DNA from: a bacterium
GTDB taxonomy: Bacteria > Hinthialibacterota > Hinthialibacteria > OLB16
Assembly: GCA_022072055.1 (NCBI GenBank)
Contig: JAJVIK010000004.1
Coordinates: forward strand, 367,950-431,949
Direction: 5' to 3'
DNA length: 64,000 nucleotides
Positions within the stretch are counted from its first letter, which is position 1; each line of letters begins with the position of its first letter. The notes beneath the pieces are model-generated. The model saw nothing but the letters and a program-made list of their open reading frames with translations, was not told the origin of the DNA and searched no databases. Positions 32,466-42,020 of this stretch are shown here, piece after piece. Both the position numbers and the translations under genes were made by a program.

Positions 32466-35006
32466 GTGAAAGAGATCATCAACGCAATCCTGGATTACCA
32501 GTTGGACTGGCTAACCCTGGCACTTGTGGCTTGCGGGGGAATGGCCCTTGCGTTGCGTTGGCTCCGCGGGTTTCCCGATGTGGAGAGAGTCAACCGGCTG
32601 CCCTGGGGACTCCTGTGCGGTTTGCTTGCGCTCGCGTGGGTGGCGGCGGAGTTGGCCGAGAAGATGGAGGTGGTTCAGGTTCGGAGTTTCATGCAAGGAC
32701 TTGCTCCGACCTTCGGGTACGAGTTTGAACGCCATGGGCACTCCAAGTTGTCCCTGGACACCCCCCCCGATGACCCCCTTTACCTCTACCTGATCGACAC
32801 CCAGATCGGCTGGCTAGAGCGGAACCCGCTGGTGGCCGACATCTACACCTTTCGGAAGCGTCCGGATGGGAAAGTCGTGCTCATGGTCGATTCCGAAACG
32901 GACTACAACCACGACGGGAAGTATGAGGGGGACCGAGAGCAACGGACCCCTATCGGAGAGGTCTATGAGGGGCTTGCGGAACCCCTCGAACGAGCCTTTC
33001 GGGGGGAACCCTCCTTCGAAGAAGTCCCTTACACCGATTTTTGGGGAACATGGGTCAGCGCGTTGGAGCCGCTCCATGCCCCCGATGGTTCGCTGGAGGG
33101 GGTCCTCGGAGTGGACTTCGACGCCCGCCACTGGCTGAGGGAGATGATTATCACCCGAGGGGCGGTGCTTGGGGCCTTTGGCTTTTTCGCCGGGGCGCTG
33201 ATCGCCGCCACGGTGGTCCTGTCCCTCGCGCGCGCCGAGGCCAAACGTCAGGCTCGCCTCGCGGAAAAGGAGCGCCGTCACCTGGCTGAGGTGCAGGAGG
33301 CCAAGCGGCGGATCGAGGAGCAGGCCGCGGAGCTTTCGAACCAGTCGCTGGAGCTGCTCCGCGCGCGGGACGAGGCTCAGGCGGCCACCCGCGCCAAGAG
33401 CGAGTTCCTCGCATCGATGAGCCATGAAATCCGGACCCCGATGAACGCGATCATCGGGATGACCGGGCTCTTGCTCGACACTCCGCTGGCTCCCGAACAG
33501 AAGGACTACGCCGAAACGGTCCGAGGCTCCGCGGACGCGCTGCTTTCGCTCATCAACGAAATCCTGGATTTCTCGAAAATCGAGGCGGGGAAAATGGCGT
33601 TCGAGCCGATTTCCTTCGACCTCCGCGCCACTCTTGAGGAGATTGCCGACCTTCTCAGGCCCAAGGCTCTCGAAAGGGGCATCGAGTTTTCATTCCGATT
33701 CGCCCCTGAGATTCCGACCCGGTACATCGGGGATCCGGGACGGATTCGTCAAATCCTCCTCAACCTGGCGGGCAACGCGATCAAGTTCACCGAGACGGGA
33801 CATGTCCTGGTGGAGGTGGATTACCTGAACGCGGATACGGAGAGCCCACTCCTCCGTTTCCAGGTGGAGGACACCGGGATTGGCATTGAGGAAGACAAGA
33901 TCCCGCTCCTCTTTGAGCAGTTCACCCAGGCGGATGCCTCAACCACGCGCCGGTTCGGGGGGACCGGACTGGGGTTGGCGATCAGCAAGCGGCTGGTGGA
34001 GCTGATGGGGGGCGAGATCGGAGTGAGGAGTCGCCCCGGGGATGGCTCCACCTTCTGGTTTACTTTGCCCCTGACAGCGGATGGGAGTCCGCCGCCGCCG
34101 CCGCTTTCCACGGCCGACCTCCGGGGGGTTCGGATCCTTGTGGTGGATGACCTCCCGGTGAATCGGAGAATCCTGGCCGAGCAGCTCGGTTACTGGGGGA
34201 TGCGCTGCGATCTGGCCGCGAGCGGCATCGAGGCGCTGGATTGGGTCAAACGCGCGAACGAGGAGCGCAATCCATACACCGTGTGCCTTCTGGATTACAG
34301 CATGCCGGACATGGATGGGGAGACCTTGGGACGGCGGATTCTCGAACTGAAAGGTTCGGTCTCCCCACGCCTGATACTGCTCACCTCCTCGTCCAACAAG
34401 GGAGACGGTCGCCGATTTGAGGAGGCCGGGTTCTGGGGCTTCTTGTTGAAACCTTGTCGGACCGATGACCTCCGCGCGGTCCTCGAAGGGGTTCTGGGGG
34501 CGAGCGCGGAGGCGCCACCCCCTTCGATCATCACGCGTCACACCGTTCAGGAATCCCGTGTCGCCGCCAAGAAGCTTGCCGAGGAAGGGCTGGAGAGCAA
34601 AAGAAAGTTGCGTGTCCTGCTCGCGGAGGACAATGTGGTCAATCAGAAAGTGGGGGTCCGGATGCTGGAGAAAATCGGTTGCCGGGTGGATGTGGCCGCG
34701 AACGGAAAAGAGGCGGTGGAAATGGCGGAGCGTTTCCCTTACGACCTGATCTTCATGGACTGCCAAATGCCGGAAATGGATGGCTATAAGGCCAGCCAGA
34801 CCATCCGCGCAAAACAACAGACCGGCCATCGGGTGCCGATTGTGGCCATGACCGCCAACGCCATGCAGGGCGACAGAGAGAAGTGTCTCGCGGCGGGCAT
34901 GGATGATTATGTGAGCAAACCGGTGTCCCTGGAGACTCTCCAAGCCACGCTCAACCGTTGGGTCAGCCCGGCCTCGGAAGCGCACGCCTCGGGGTCAGGA
35001 ATCTGA
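32466..35006 (+). CDS. Hybrid sensor histidine kinase with two receiver domains
   Basis: About 846 residues from GTG 32466. The start is uncertain because there is no strong ribosome site, and a longer frame exists. Two N-terminal membrane helices (about 16-57), an extracytoplasmic sensor (about 60-230) and a third helix (about 231-257) lead into a coiled coil. HisKA follows ([10 protein letters not shown], His about 320), then HATPase ([21 protein letters not shown]) and two receivers: [12 protein letters not shown] with Asp in LLDYSMPD (about 607), and [12 protein letters not shown] with Asp in [10 protein letters not shown] (about 763). A phosphorelay sensor for an unknown envelope signal. 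It is divergent from the glycosidase-like gene. Confidence 0.9.
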   Translation: MKEIINAILDYQLDWLTLALVACGGMALALRWLRGFPDVERVNRLPWGLLCGLLALAWVAAELAEKMEVVQVRSFMQGLAPTFGYEFERHGHSKLSLDTPPDDPLYLYLIDTQIGWLERNPLVADIYTFRKRPDGKVVLMVDSETDYNHDGKYEGDREQRTPIGEVYEGLAEPLERAFRGEPSFEEVPYTDFWGTWVSALEPLHAPDGSLEGVLGVDFDARHWLREMIITRGAVLGAFGFFAGALIAATVVLSLARAEAKRQARLAEKERRHLAEVQEAKRRIEEQAAELSNQSLELLRARDEAQAATRAKSEFLASMSHEIRTPMNAIIGMTGLLLDTPLAPEQKDYAETVRGSADALLSLINEILDFSKIEAGKMAFEPISFDLRATLEEIADLLRPKALERGIEFSFRFAPEIPTRYIGDPGRIRQILLNLAGNAIKFTETGHVLVEVDYLNADTESPLLRFQVEDTGIGIEEDKIPLLFEQFTQADASTTRRFGGTGLGLAISKRLVELMGGEIGVRSRPGDGSTFWFTLPLTADGSPPPPPLSTADLRGVRILVVDDLPVNRRILAEQLGYWGMRCDLAASGIEALDWVKRANEERNPYTVCLLDYSMPDMDGETLGRRILELKGSVSPRLILLTSSSNKGDGRRFEEAGFWGFLLKPCRTDDLRAVLEGVLGASAEAPPPSIITRHTVQESRVAAKKLAEEGLESKRKLRVLLAEDNVVNQKVGVRMLEKIGCRVDVAANGKEAVEMAERFPYDLIFMDCQMPEMDGYKASQTIRAKQQTGHRVPIVAMTANAMQGDREKCLAAGMDDYVSKPVSLETLQATLNRWVSPASEAHASGSGI

Positions 35007-35017
35007 TTTCCCTGTTG

Positions 35018-35046
35018 TTGACACCCCATCGAGGCGCGTACAAACT
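35018..35046 (+). promoter_or_regulatory. Possible promoter of yicC-gmk
   Basis: A perfect TTGACA (35018-35023) is followed by a weak -10, either CAAACT at 17 bases or TACAAA at 15 bases. Confidence 0.3.
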
Positions 35047-35088
35047 CGCGCGGTTGCACTGAGGCGAGCAAGGCAAGGAGCGAATCGA

Positions 35089-35970
35089 GTGATATCCAGC
35101 ATGACCGGATATGGTCGAGCGGAGGGGGAAACCTCACTGGGGCACCTGTTGGTGGAGATCAAGTCGGTGAACCACCGTTTTCTAGACAGCCGCGTGCGCT
35201 TGCCGCGCCAGATTTCCTCACTCGAGCCTCACCTGCTCTCCCACCTCAAGAACAACATAGCCCGAGGGCGGGTGGAGGTGGCCCTCACCCTTGCCGCCAA
35301 CTCCAGCTCGGTGCCGGAGCCGGTGCTCAACCTCCCGCTTGCCCAGCGATACTACGAGGCCGCGGAGAAAGCCGCGGATGCGCTGGCGCTCCCGGGAAGC
35401 ATCGGACTCGATTTCATTCTGCGAATGCCGGATGTTCTCCAGGTTTCGGAACCCGTCGCCGATCTGGACCAGATCTGGGAGGAGATTCGTTTGGTTGTGG
35501 ACCAAGCCGTCCGCGCGCTGGGCGAGATGCGCGCGCGGGAGGGCAAGGAGCTTGCCGATGATTTCCGGAGAACGCTCACCGCCCTCGAGGAGCATCGCGC
35601 CAGGCTGGAGACCAGCAAGGACAAGGTGGTTTCCGACTTTCGGGACCGTTTCGAGGCCCGTCTCAAGAACCTGTTATCCGAGAATGGTGGGTTGGATCCG
35701 ACCCGGCTGCACCAGGAGGTGGCGATTTTCGCCGAGCGCTGCGATGTCTCCGAGGAGCTCGCCCGTCTGGACAGCCATCTCAAGCAGTTCGAGGAAATCC
35801 TGCGGGTCCCCGAGCCGGTCGGGCGCCGTCTCGACTTCCTACTTCAGGAGATGTTCCGGGAAATCAACACCATCGGCAGCAAGGCGAATCACCTGGAGGT
35901 GACTCAGACAGTCCTTCAGATGAAGAACCTTGTGGAGCGCCTACGGGAACAGGCCCAGAATGTCGAGTAG
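35089..35970 (+). CDS. yicC: YicC-family RNA-associated endoribonuclease-like protein
   Basis: The 293-residue protein begins at GTG 35089 (AAGGAG upstream) with the typical YicC opening ISSMTGYGRAEGE and SVNHRFLD, and ends with the DUF1732 block FLLQEMFREINTIGSKANH and VVQMKNLVERLREQ-type helix. YicC proteins are linked to stationary-phase stress and RNA turnover. They usually sit next to gmk, as here. The end overlaps gmk by 11 bases. Confidence 0.92.
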   Translation: MISSMTGYGRAEGETSLGHLLVEIKSVNHRFLDSRVRLPRQISSLEPHLLSHLKNNIARGRVEVALTLAANSSSVPEPVLNLPLAQRYYEAAEKAADALALPGSIGLDFILRMPDVLQVSEPVADLDQIWEEIRLVVDQAVRALGEMRAREGKELADDFRRTLTALEEHRARLETSKDKVVSDFRDRFEARLKNLLSENGGLDPTRLHQEVAIFAERCDVSEELARLDSHLKQFEEILRVPEPVGRRLDFLLQEMFREINTIGSKANHLEVTQTVLQMKNLVERLREQAQNVE

Positions 35971-36583
35971 CGCCCACCTTGGAGTTCCGGTGGTCCTCTC
36001 GGGGCCATCGGGTGTCGGCAAGACCACCATCCGCAACCAGTTACTGGCTCGTTACCAGGACATAGTGGCCTCGGTCAGCGCCACCACTCGTCCGCCGCGC
36101 CCCGGAGAGGCGCACGGCAAGGATTATTTGTTCCTTTCCGAGGAGGCCTTTCAGGAGGGAATCCGCGGCGGCATGTTCGCCGAGCACGCCGAGGTTCATG
36201 GGCGCTGGTATGGCACCCCGCGCGGTCCGCTGGAGGAGCGGCTCGAACAGGGCGCGGATGTCCTCCTGGTGATTGATGTTCAGGGGGGGCTGCAGGTCAA
36301 GGAGGCATACCCGGAGGCGCTGATGATTTTTCTGCTGCCGCCCTCAAGGGAGGAGCTTCACCGGCGTCTCTCCGGGCGCGGCGAGGACTCCGAGGAAACC
36401 ATCGCGCTACGCATGAAGAACGCGGAATGGGAAATGACTTTCTCCCAGAGGTATGACTATTGGGTGCTCAATCGTTCACTGGAGGAAGCGGTTTCCCAAG
36501 TGCGCGCGATCCTTGTGGCGGACCGCTGTCGGCGGGAGCGCGCCCGGGTCAGGCTATCGCGGCTGGGACTGAGCTGGTTGTAA
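35960..36583 (+). CDS. gmk: Guanylate kinase
   Basis: The 207-residue enzyme starts at ATG 35960 inside yicC. The P-loop LSGPSGVGKTTIRN, the GMP-binding SATTRPPRPGE and GKDYLFLS, the EHAEVHGRWYGTP motif and VLLVIDVQGG are all intact. It phosphorylates GMP to GDP in nucleotide supply. The yicC-gmk pairing is widely conserved. Confidence 0.96.
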   Translation: MSSSAHLGVPVVLSGPSGVGKTTIRNQLLARYQDIVASVSATTRPPRPGEAHGKDYLFLSEEAFQEGIRGGMFAEHAEVHGRWYGTPRGPLEERLEQGADVLLVIDVQGGLQVKEAYPEALMIFLLPPSREELHRRLSGRGEDSEETIALRMKNAEWEMTFSQRYDYWVLNRSLEEAVSQVRAILVADRCRRERARVRLSRLGLSWL

Positions 36584-36642
36584 CACCGCCAGCGTCTCAA
36601 AAGCTTGGGAATGTCTGGGGAAATCTTCTCGGTACTGGTTCC

Positions 36643-36668
36643 CCGGAAAATCTCCATCCGGCCTTTTT
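36643..36668 (+). terminator. Weak terminator candidate after gmk
   Basis: A 5-bp stem CCGGA/TCCGG with a 9-base loop is followed by CC and TTTTT. It lies 60 bases past the gmk stop. Confidence 0.3.
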
Positions 36669-36713
36669 AAAAGCGCGCCGCTTGGTTTCCCGAAACCACC
36701 GGAAGCTTCGGCA

Positions 36714-36917
36714 CTAAGCCGCAACCTCGACGTCGACGGATAGGGTCTGTTTGACTGGTGGTCCCACCAGGGACGGGTCCAACGATTGGACACATCCCTC
36801 GATAGCAGCTTTGATATTCTCGATGGCGTCCTCAAGGGTCTGACCTTGAGTATGGCATCCCGGTATCGCGGGGCAGTGGGCCACAAAACCAAAATCCTCG
36901 CCTTTTTCGATATACAC
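36714..36917 (-). CDS. HicB-family antitoxin-like protein (orphan)
   Basis: The 67-residue protein, from GTG 36917, has the HicB partial-RNase-H fold signature EDFGFVAHCPAIPGCHTQGQTLEDAIENI. There is no hicA toxin on either side, so it is an orphan. Orphan HicB-like proteins are common and may be regulators. The upstream in-frame segment (ETGGHPTIYRV) lacks a better start codon, so the N-terminus may be slightly longer. spoVG ends 39 bases away. Confidence 0.75.
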   Translation of the reverse strand: MYIEKGEDFGFVAHCPAIPGCHTQGQTLEDAIENIKAAIEGCVQSLDPSLVGPPVKQTLSVDVEVAA

Positions 36918-36956
36918 ACGGTAAATCGTAGGGTGACCGCCAGTCTCAAGAAACTC

Positions 36957-37295
36957 TTATACCGCAATCTTGTGTTGCGATTCCTCGGCGGAGCCTGAGG
37001 GAGCCTCCCCATGCGGGGAGGCTCCGCCTCGCAGCTTCTCAATCTGCTCTTGGTAGGCCGCAATGACCTTTGTCTCGATCTTCTGCCGCAAATCCGGATT
37101 GAGCGGATGCGCGACATCCGAATAGGTGCCGTCCGCCCGCTTGCGGCTGGGCATCGCCACGAACAGACCACCCGTCCCTCGGATCAACCTCAAGTCCCTC
37201 ACCACAAAGGCCGCATCGAACGTGATCGTGGCATACCCCAACAATCGCTCGTCCTCGTGAGTCACCGGATAGACTCGGACTTCTGTGATCTCCAT
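36957..37295 (-). CDS. spoVG: SpoVG family RNA/DNA-binding regulator
   Basis: The 112-residue protein begins MEITEVRVYPV behind AAAGGAG, with the SpoVG signatures LLGYATITFDAAFVVRDLRL and MPSRKRADGTYSDVAHPLNP. SpoVG binds nucleic acid and regulates gene expression in spirochetes and Firmicutes, and its presence outside spore formers is known. The C-terminal tail is variable and acidic. Confidence 0.95.
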   Translation of the reverse strand: MEITEVRVYPVTHEDERLLGYATITFDAAFVVRDLRLIRGTGGLFVAMPSRKRADGTYSDVAHPLNPDLRQKIETKVIAAYQEQIEKLRGGASPHGEAPSGSAEESQHKIAV

Positions 37296-37383
37296 GGTGC
37301 GGACTCCTTTCCCTGCGAGCCGTGACCCTCCCGGCGGAGGGGTTTTCCCCAGGGGATTAGGGAAAAGGATCGAGGCCGGTGGC

Positions 37384-37476
37384 CTATTTCTTCTTCTTGT
37401 GACGGTCGCGGCGAAGACGCTTGCGACGCTTGTGGGTCGCCATCTTCATGCGCTTCCGCTTCTTACCAGAGGGCAT
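37384..37476 (-). CDS. AURKAIP1/COX24-type basic mini-protein
   Basis: A 30-residue, extremely basic peptide (MPSGKKRKRMKMATHKRRKR, then LRRDRHKKKK) starts at ATG 37476 behind AAGGAG. It matches the small bacterial AURKAIP1/COX24-domain family, which is ribosome-associated and usually missed by gene finders. It is encoded alone between spoVG and an exported protein. The gene length (93 bases) is the family's usual length. Confidence 0.85.
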   Translation of the reverse strand: MPSGKKRKRMKMATHKRRKRLRRDRHKKKK

Positions 37477-37637
37477 CCAGCGCTCTCCTTCCAGAGAAAT
37501 ATCGACATTCCACGGATGTCGTCAACTTTTTTATCCATTCTAACCGCGTCGTGGAAAACCTGCGGGATACGGGCGACGGCGGGCCGGGTCACGACTCCTC
37601 CACCGGCGGGAAAATGTGCCGCTTTTTGGGGGTTTCG

Positions 37638-38087
37638 TCAAGGCTTGGGGTGAACAGGCTCGGGCGGACCCAGTTGAGGCTGCCCCACCCGCAACCCGGC
37701 GCGCGGATCCTGAGGCTCCTTCTTGGCGGTCGATGGCTCGAAGGAAAGGGTCACATACTCCGGGTCGAGGATCGGTTCATAGCTGGGGATCAGGAAGGTG
37801 GCGGTTTCGAAAACCCCAACGGCGGTTCGTTGGACGCTTTTCGCGGTCCCGACCGCCAAGCCGATGAACAATCCCTCGAAGGGGGAGCGGTTTCCAAAGA
37901 CCGTGTCGGCGAACACCCGGTAAGGGAGTTCCACCCAGCCGGTGGCGGAATTCGCCAATCCACGGCGCAGTTTGTCCCGGCAATCGAAGGCGCGCGACTG
38001 GCCGTTCACACCCCCGTTCTGCGCGAAGGCGCAACCCGGCGCGAGGACGGCAACCAGGACCAAGACCGCTAAGAGCAGGGACCTCAT
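37638..38087 (-). CDS. Exosortase system-associated small exported protein (TIGR04073-like)
   Basis: The 149-residue protein has a signal peptide (to about residue 22). The conserved core KLRRGLANSATGWVELPYRV, then FIGLAVGTAKSVQRTAVGVF and ETATFLIP, matches the small family associated with exosortase-containing genomes. It probably localises to the envelope. The function is unknown even in the family. The C-terminal tail is Pro-rich. Confidence 0.75.
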   Translation of the reverse strand: MRSLLLAVLVLVAVLAPGCAFAQNGGVNGQSRAFDCRDKLRRGLANSATGWVELPYRVFADTVFGNRSPFEGLFIGLAVGTAKSVQRTAVGVFETATFLIPSYEPILDPEYVTLSFEPSTAKKEPQDPRAGLRVGQPQLGPPEPVHPKP

Positions 38088-38238
38088 CGGGTGGGTTATC
38101 GGCGGTCATTCCTGAAAGCTGGAGGGCCTCATCGCGCGTCCATGCCCCCGGACCAATCACTAAGGAAATCCGAGAGCGATCGTATCCATCTCAAGTCATT
38201 GAAGACCCTAGGCATGGCTCTGAATTCCTCAACCAAAT

Positions 38239-38265
38239 CCGCAAGAATTCCGCGAATTCTTGCGG
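38239..38265. promoter_or_regulatory. Perfect 12-bp inverted repeat, possible operator
   Basis: CCGCAAGAATTC-CGC-GAATTCTTGCGG lies in the 356-base gap (38088-38443) between two divergent genes. The position and perfect symmetry fit a repressor site. No T-run follows on either strand. The rest of the gap shows nothing else I can support. Confidence 0.5.
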
Positions 38266-38443
38266 GTTGTGGGGGTTCCCGTCAAAGGAAACGGTTCAGG
38301 TTGCGGGGCCTTGCTCCGATAATTCCGCCGGGTACTGACATGATCCTCGGCGCATGGCCGAGAGCGGGGCTGAGAGCGTGAAACATCCATCGTCGACCGT
38401 GGGGGGCGCGGCGACACGGCAAGCGAGAACCATACAACCCCCC

Positions 38444-39832
38444 ATGACCAATAAAGAGTGGGAAACCTCCCCCATAGCGCCTGACACCCAGTCCAGAGGA
38501 AGACGGAAGATTCCGGGGCGCCAGAGCGTGGTGTTCCTGGTTCGTTCGGATGTCAAGAAGGAACTGGAGCGCGGCAAGCGGAAATTCGAGGCGGGTGACA
38601 CCGAAGGGGCGCGTCTGGCCTATGAGCGCGCGCTTGACCTCGATCCCGGCTGCGCCATCGCCTATTTCTACCTGGGTTTCACCTATCACGAGATGGGAAA
38701 CCTGGAGGCCGCCAAGGAGTATTACCTCCAGGCAATCGACCTGGAGCGTAAGCAGTCCCTGTTCCTGGAGCACCTCGCGCGCCTTCATTTCGAGACCGAG
38801 GAGTACTCAGTCTGCCTGGTCCGTTTCCAGGAAGCGCAAGCGGTGGGTCCTCTCCAACCGATCAGCTACGGGCTAATGGGTCGCGCGCACTTCGAGTTGG
38901 ATCGCTACCCGGAGTCCATCGCCTGTCTCGAAAAGATGCTGGAGCTGGAGGAGGAGCCGAGGTTGCGCCGGATCGCGATGTATTACCTGATCCTCGCGCA
39001 CCTCAAGGATGGCTCCATGATTCCCGCGAGAAGGCGCGCGTTTGAACTCCTGGAGGACTCGCAAGCCGACCCATTGATTCTCTCGGCCCTCGCGGACCGC
39101 TTCCAGGCCGCCGGGTGCCTTTCGCTCGCGCTCACATTCCTGGAGCGGATGGAAGAGGATTCGGAGGGGGTGGCTGATCGCATCGAGGAGATTCAGGCCC
39201 TTCTCTCGAAAACCGAACCTCGTCTCCACAACCTGTTCACCAGCGATGAGGAGAAGCTCCTGCACCATTTGCACGTGGTCTCCCAGGTGGGAGGGGACCG
39301 GATCTTCAGAGTCCTGATGTCGCTCATGGAAACCCCCTCCGCCCTGGTGCGCGAGGCGGTGGTTTCGTATTGCCGCAAGTTCGGTTACGAGGTCGGTGAG
39401 TCGACTCTCGGGGCCTGCATGAACGGCGAGCCGCTCTTGCGAGAGGCGGCGCTGTTGTACCTTGCCGAAACCTTTGAACCGCGTTACCTGGACCTTTTGA
39501 TACAGAATCTGGGCCACCCCTCCAAGGAGGTGCAGCTGGCGGTGGCGCGGTATCTGGAGCGCCGCGGGAGGTTTGAGCACCTACGGCTGCTTGAGGCCCG
39601 CATGGAGGTGGCCGAGGGCGCCGGTTTGCGCCGTCAGCTCCAGCGCGCCATCAACCAGATCAAGCGCCGTCACACCGAACAAACCGACAAGCTCATCCAC
39701 AAGGAAGCGCAACCGATGCGCGCCCTGATCGCCAAGCAGGAGGAGAAGCGCCTGGGGATTCTTCGATGGGTGGCGCTGGGGCTGCTGGTGGTGTACCTGT
39801 CCATACGGGGATTCCTGTTTTTCTTTGAATAG
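38444..39832 (+). CDS. TPR and HEAT-repeat membrane-anchored protein
   Basis: The 462-residue protein starts at ATG 38444; no clear ribosome site, so upstream starts are possible. Residues about 40-270 form TPR units (ARLAYERALDLDPGCAIAYF, EAAKEYYLQAIDLERKQSLF). Residues about 280-400 show HEAT-like helices (REAVVSYCRKFGYEVGESTL). A C-terminal membrane helix (WVALGLLVVYLSIRGFLFFF) anchors it. Such architecture suggests a scaffold at the inner membrane. No partner is apparent. Confidence 0.75.
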   Translation: MTNKEWETSPIAPDTQSRGRRKIPGRQSVVFLVRSDVKKELERGKRKFEAGDTEGARLAYERALDLDPGCAIAYFYLGFTYHEMGNLEAAKEYYLQAIDLERKQSLFLEHLARLHFETEEYSVCLVRFQEAQAVGPLQPISYGLMGRAHFELDRYPESIACLEKMLELEEEPRLRRIAMYYLILAHLKDGSMIPARRRAFELLEDSQADPLILSALADRFQAAGCLSLALTFLERMEEDSEGVADRIEEIQALLSKTEPRLHNLFTSDEEKLLHHLHVVSQVGGDRIFRVLMSLMETPSALVREAVVSYCRKFGYEVGESTLGACMNGEPLLREAALLYLAETFEPRYLDLLIQNLGHPSKEVQLAVARYLERRGRFEHLRLLEARMEVAEGAGLRRQLQRAINQIKRRHTEQTDKLIHKEAQPMRALIAKQEEKRLGILRWVALGLLVVYLSIRGFLFFFE

Positions 39833-39872
39833 AATAGGGTGGAGGGGCGCGGGCTTTCGCGCCCTTGAGCCC

Positions 39873-41279
39873 ATGGAAGACCCACCGATTATTCCCCTGT
39901 CGCGTCGCGAGGCCATCGGCTCCCTGCTAGGTCTGCTCAGCGGCGGTGTTTTCACCAGAGTGTTTGGGAGTGGGACCGAAACCCGCTGGAGGGTGGCCAC
40001 CTTCCGAGCCGAGGTAACCCCGCCAATGGGCCACCCGCTGATGGGCGGTGGCATCGCTCCCGCTCAAACAGTGGTGGACCCGCTCTTTGTGCACGGGTTG
40101 GTCCTCCTCGGACCGGACAATCCGATCGTGCTCGCCTCGGTGGACTGGTGCGAGATTCGGAATGAGGCCTACACGCGGTGGCGCGAGGCCCTCGCGGAGG
40201 CCGCCGGAACGATCCCCGAACGTGTCCTTGTGACCTGCATCCATCAGCATGACGCCCCCATCGCGGACCTCGAGGCCGAGCGCTTGCTTGAGGCCTCCGG
40301 CGCGAAGGGGCGAGTCTGTGACCTGAGTTTCCACGAGGAGGCGGTCCAACGAGCCGCAGGCGCGCTGCGGGATGGTTTACCCAAGGCGAGGCGGATGACC
40401 CACTACGGAACCGGGCAGGCCAAGGTGGAGCAGGTCGCCTCGAATCGGCGTTACCTGGGGCCGGATGGGAAACCCGCCTTCGCGCGCATGAGCGCCACCA
40501 AGGACGCCTACGCGCGCGAGCAAGCGGAGGGAACCATCGATCCGGTTCTGAAAACCCTCAGCTTCTGGGATGGAGACCGGCCGCTGGTGGCCCTATCGGG
40601 TTACGCGGTTCATCCGATGAGTTATTACGGTCGCGGTGGAGTTTCCGCCGATTTCATCGGGATCGCGCGAAGCGCCCGACAGGCCGAGACGTCTGAGACG
40701 TTCCAGATGTACGCCTCCGGGTGCAGCGGGAATGTGGTGGCGGGCAAGTACAACGACGGCGCGGAGGAGAACCGCCCGGCGCTCGCCAAGCGGATGCATG
40801 ACGCCATGAAGGCGGCCTGGGGGGTGACCCAAAGAAAAGCCCTTGATCAACTGGCATTCCGAACCACGCCCCTGCGTCTTGAACCGCGCTCCGACAAGGG
40901 ATTTTCGGTGGAGGAGTTGGAGGGGCGGATGAAGCATGACCTGCATCCTTTCGGGCAGTGCCTCGCGGCGCTGGGGTTGAGTTGGAGGAAAAGGGCTGAC
41001 GCCGGACACAAGCTGGATGTGCCGGCGGTGGATTTCGGCGGCGCGCAACTGCTCCTCTTTCCGGCCGAGTCTTATGTCGAATTCCAGCTCGCGGCCCAGG
41101 AGGCGCGCCCGGATTCGTTTGTCTTGGCGATGGGCTATGGCGAGTGCGCGCCGGGATACATCCCCATCGACCGCGCCTTCGAGGAGGGGGACACCAATCT
41201 CACCGACTGGTGTTGGGTGGCTCCGGGTTCGGAGGGGAGGATGAGGGAGGCGATTGGGAAGGTTCTGCGATTAAGCTGA
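39873..41279 (+). CDS. Exported neutral-ceramidase-like protein
   Basis: The 468-residue protein has a Tat-type leader (SRREAIGSLLGLLSGG). The mature part starts with FRAEVTPPMGHPLMGGG and contains VLVTCIHQHDAPIADLE and GYAVHPMSYYGRGG, the zinc-ligand His pattern of the alkaline ceramidase-like family common in planctomycete-related bacteria. The natural substrate is unlikely to be ceramide in a bacterium. It may act on other amides. Confidence 0.75.
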   Translation: MEDPPIIPLSRREAIGSLLGLLSGGVFTRVFGSGTETRWRVATFRAEVTPPMGHPLMGGGIAPAQTVVDPLFVHGLVLLGPDNPIVLASVDWCEIRNEAYTRWREALAEAAGTIPERVLVTCIHQHDAPIADLEAERLLEASGAKGRVCDLSFHEEAVQRAAGALRDGLPKARRMTHYGTGQAKVEQVASNRRYLGPDGKPAFARMSATKDAYAREQAEGTIDPVLKTLSFWDGDRPLVALSGYAVHPMSYYGRGGVSADFIGIARSARQAETSETFQMYASGCSGNVVAGKYNDGAEENRPALAKRMHDAMKAAWGVTQRKALDQLAFRTTPLRLEPRSDKGFSVEELEGRMKHDLHPFGQCLAALGLSWRKRADAGHKLDVPAVDFGGAQLLLFPAESYVEFQLAAQEARPDSFVLAMGYGECAPGYIPIDRAFEEGDTNLTDWCWVAPGSEGRMREAIGKVLRLS

Positions 41280-41363
41280 ATGCGCACGCTCAACCTCTCT
41301 TTGTTCCCTCCCAAACAGTCTGGTCTTCATCAGAGAAGGACCTGGACTTCATGAGAATCCGCT

Positions 41364-41762
41364 TTATTTCAATAGCGCGGTGAAGCCTGCCTGCTCAAAG
41401 TGTCGGTCCCCAGTCAGCGCTTCGTGAACGTCGAGTTCCTCCATCACCAGGAAGGAAATGCAATCCGTTAGGCTCCAGCTCTTATCCCTTCTGCTCAGAT
41501 AGAGGTCCATTCCACGGTCGAACAGATCCCCTGAGGCGGGAACCACAGTACAGTTCGGATTGTTCATGATGCGTGCGAGTAGCCGGGCAAAGGAATCCCG
41601 CAGGGGCGGATCGGCGAGAGCATTCGCCAGCTCGGCAAGCACCCACGCCGTGGTCAGCGTCGCAAGACCAGCAACTTCGGAATACTCCAAGGCTCTTGCG
41701 TGCGCCTTGTCTTTCTTGCTTGTGAGCGCCAGAAAATCGAAAGTGTCGGCGAAGACCCGCAT
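41364..41762 (-). CDS. PIN-domain toxin (type II toxin-antitoxin)
   Basis: The 132-residue PIN protein (MRVFADTFDFLALTSKKD) has acidic residues in FADT, VLAELANAL, SWSLTDCISF and TGDRHFEQAG, a complete RNase site. It belongs to a different subfamily from the two VapC copies. It overlaps the stop codon of the antitoxin gene. Confidence 0.82.
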   Translation of the reverse strand: MRVFADTFDFLALTSKKDKAHARALEYSEVAGLATLTTAWVLAELANALADPPLRDSFARLLARIMNNPNCTVVPASGDLFDRGMDLYLSRRDKSWSLTDCISFLVMEELDVHEALTGDRHFEQAGFTALLK

Positions 41763-41977
41763 CACCGTTTCGGAACCCCATGGATATAGTGGTCATGGTT
41801 CTCGGCGAAGTCTTCAGGGAGGTCGTCGATGATCCCAATGATGTCTCGGAATTGTTCCGCCAAAGTGGGAACCGTTTCGGGGAAAACAGGCTCAACCTGA
41901 ACCTCTGCCCCCTCAGGTAGGCTGATCCCCTCATCCAGCACGACCACCCCCCGGTGAACGTGACCTTTGTAAACCAT
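41762..41977 (-). CDS. AbrB-like or DUF104-type antitoxin partner
   Basis: The 71-residue protein (MVYKGHVHRGVVVLDEGISL) has a beta-hairpin start like swapped-hairpin antitoxins and an acidic helical tail expected to bind the PIN domain. GGGGGA precedes the ATG. It probably represses its own operon. Confidence 0.7.
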   Translation of the reverse strand: MVYKGHVHRGVVVLDEGISLPEGAEVQVEPVFPETVPTLAEQFRDIIGIIDDLPEDFAENHDHYIHGVPKR

Positions 41978-42020
41978 GTGCGTTCCCCCATTCGACTAAA
42001 TCGAACCAGTCGCCTCGACC

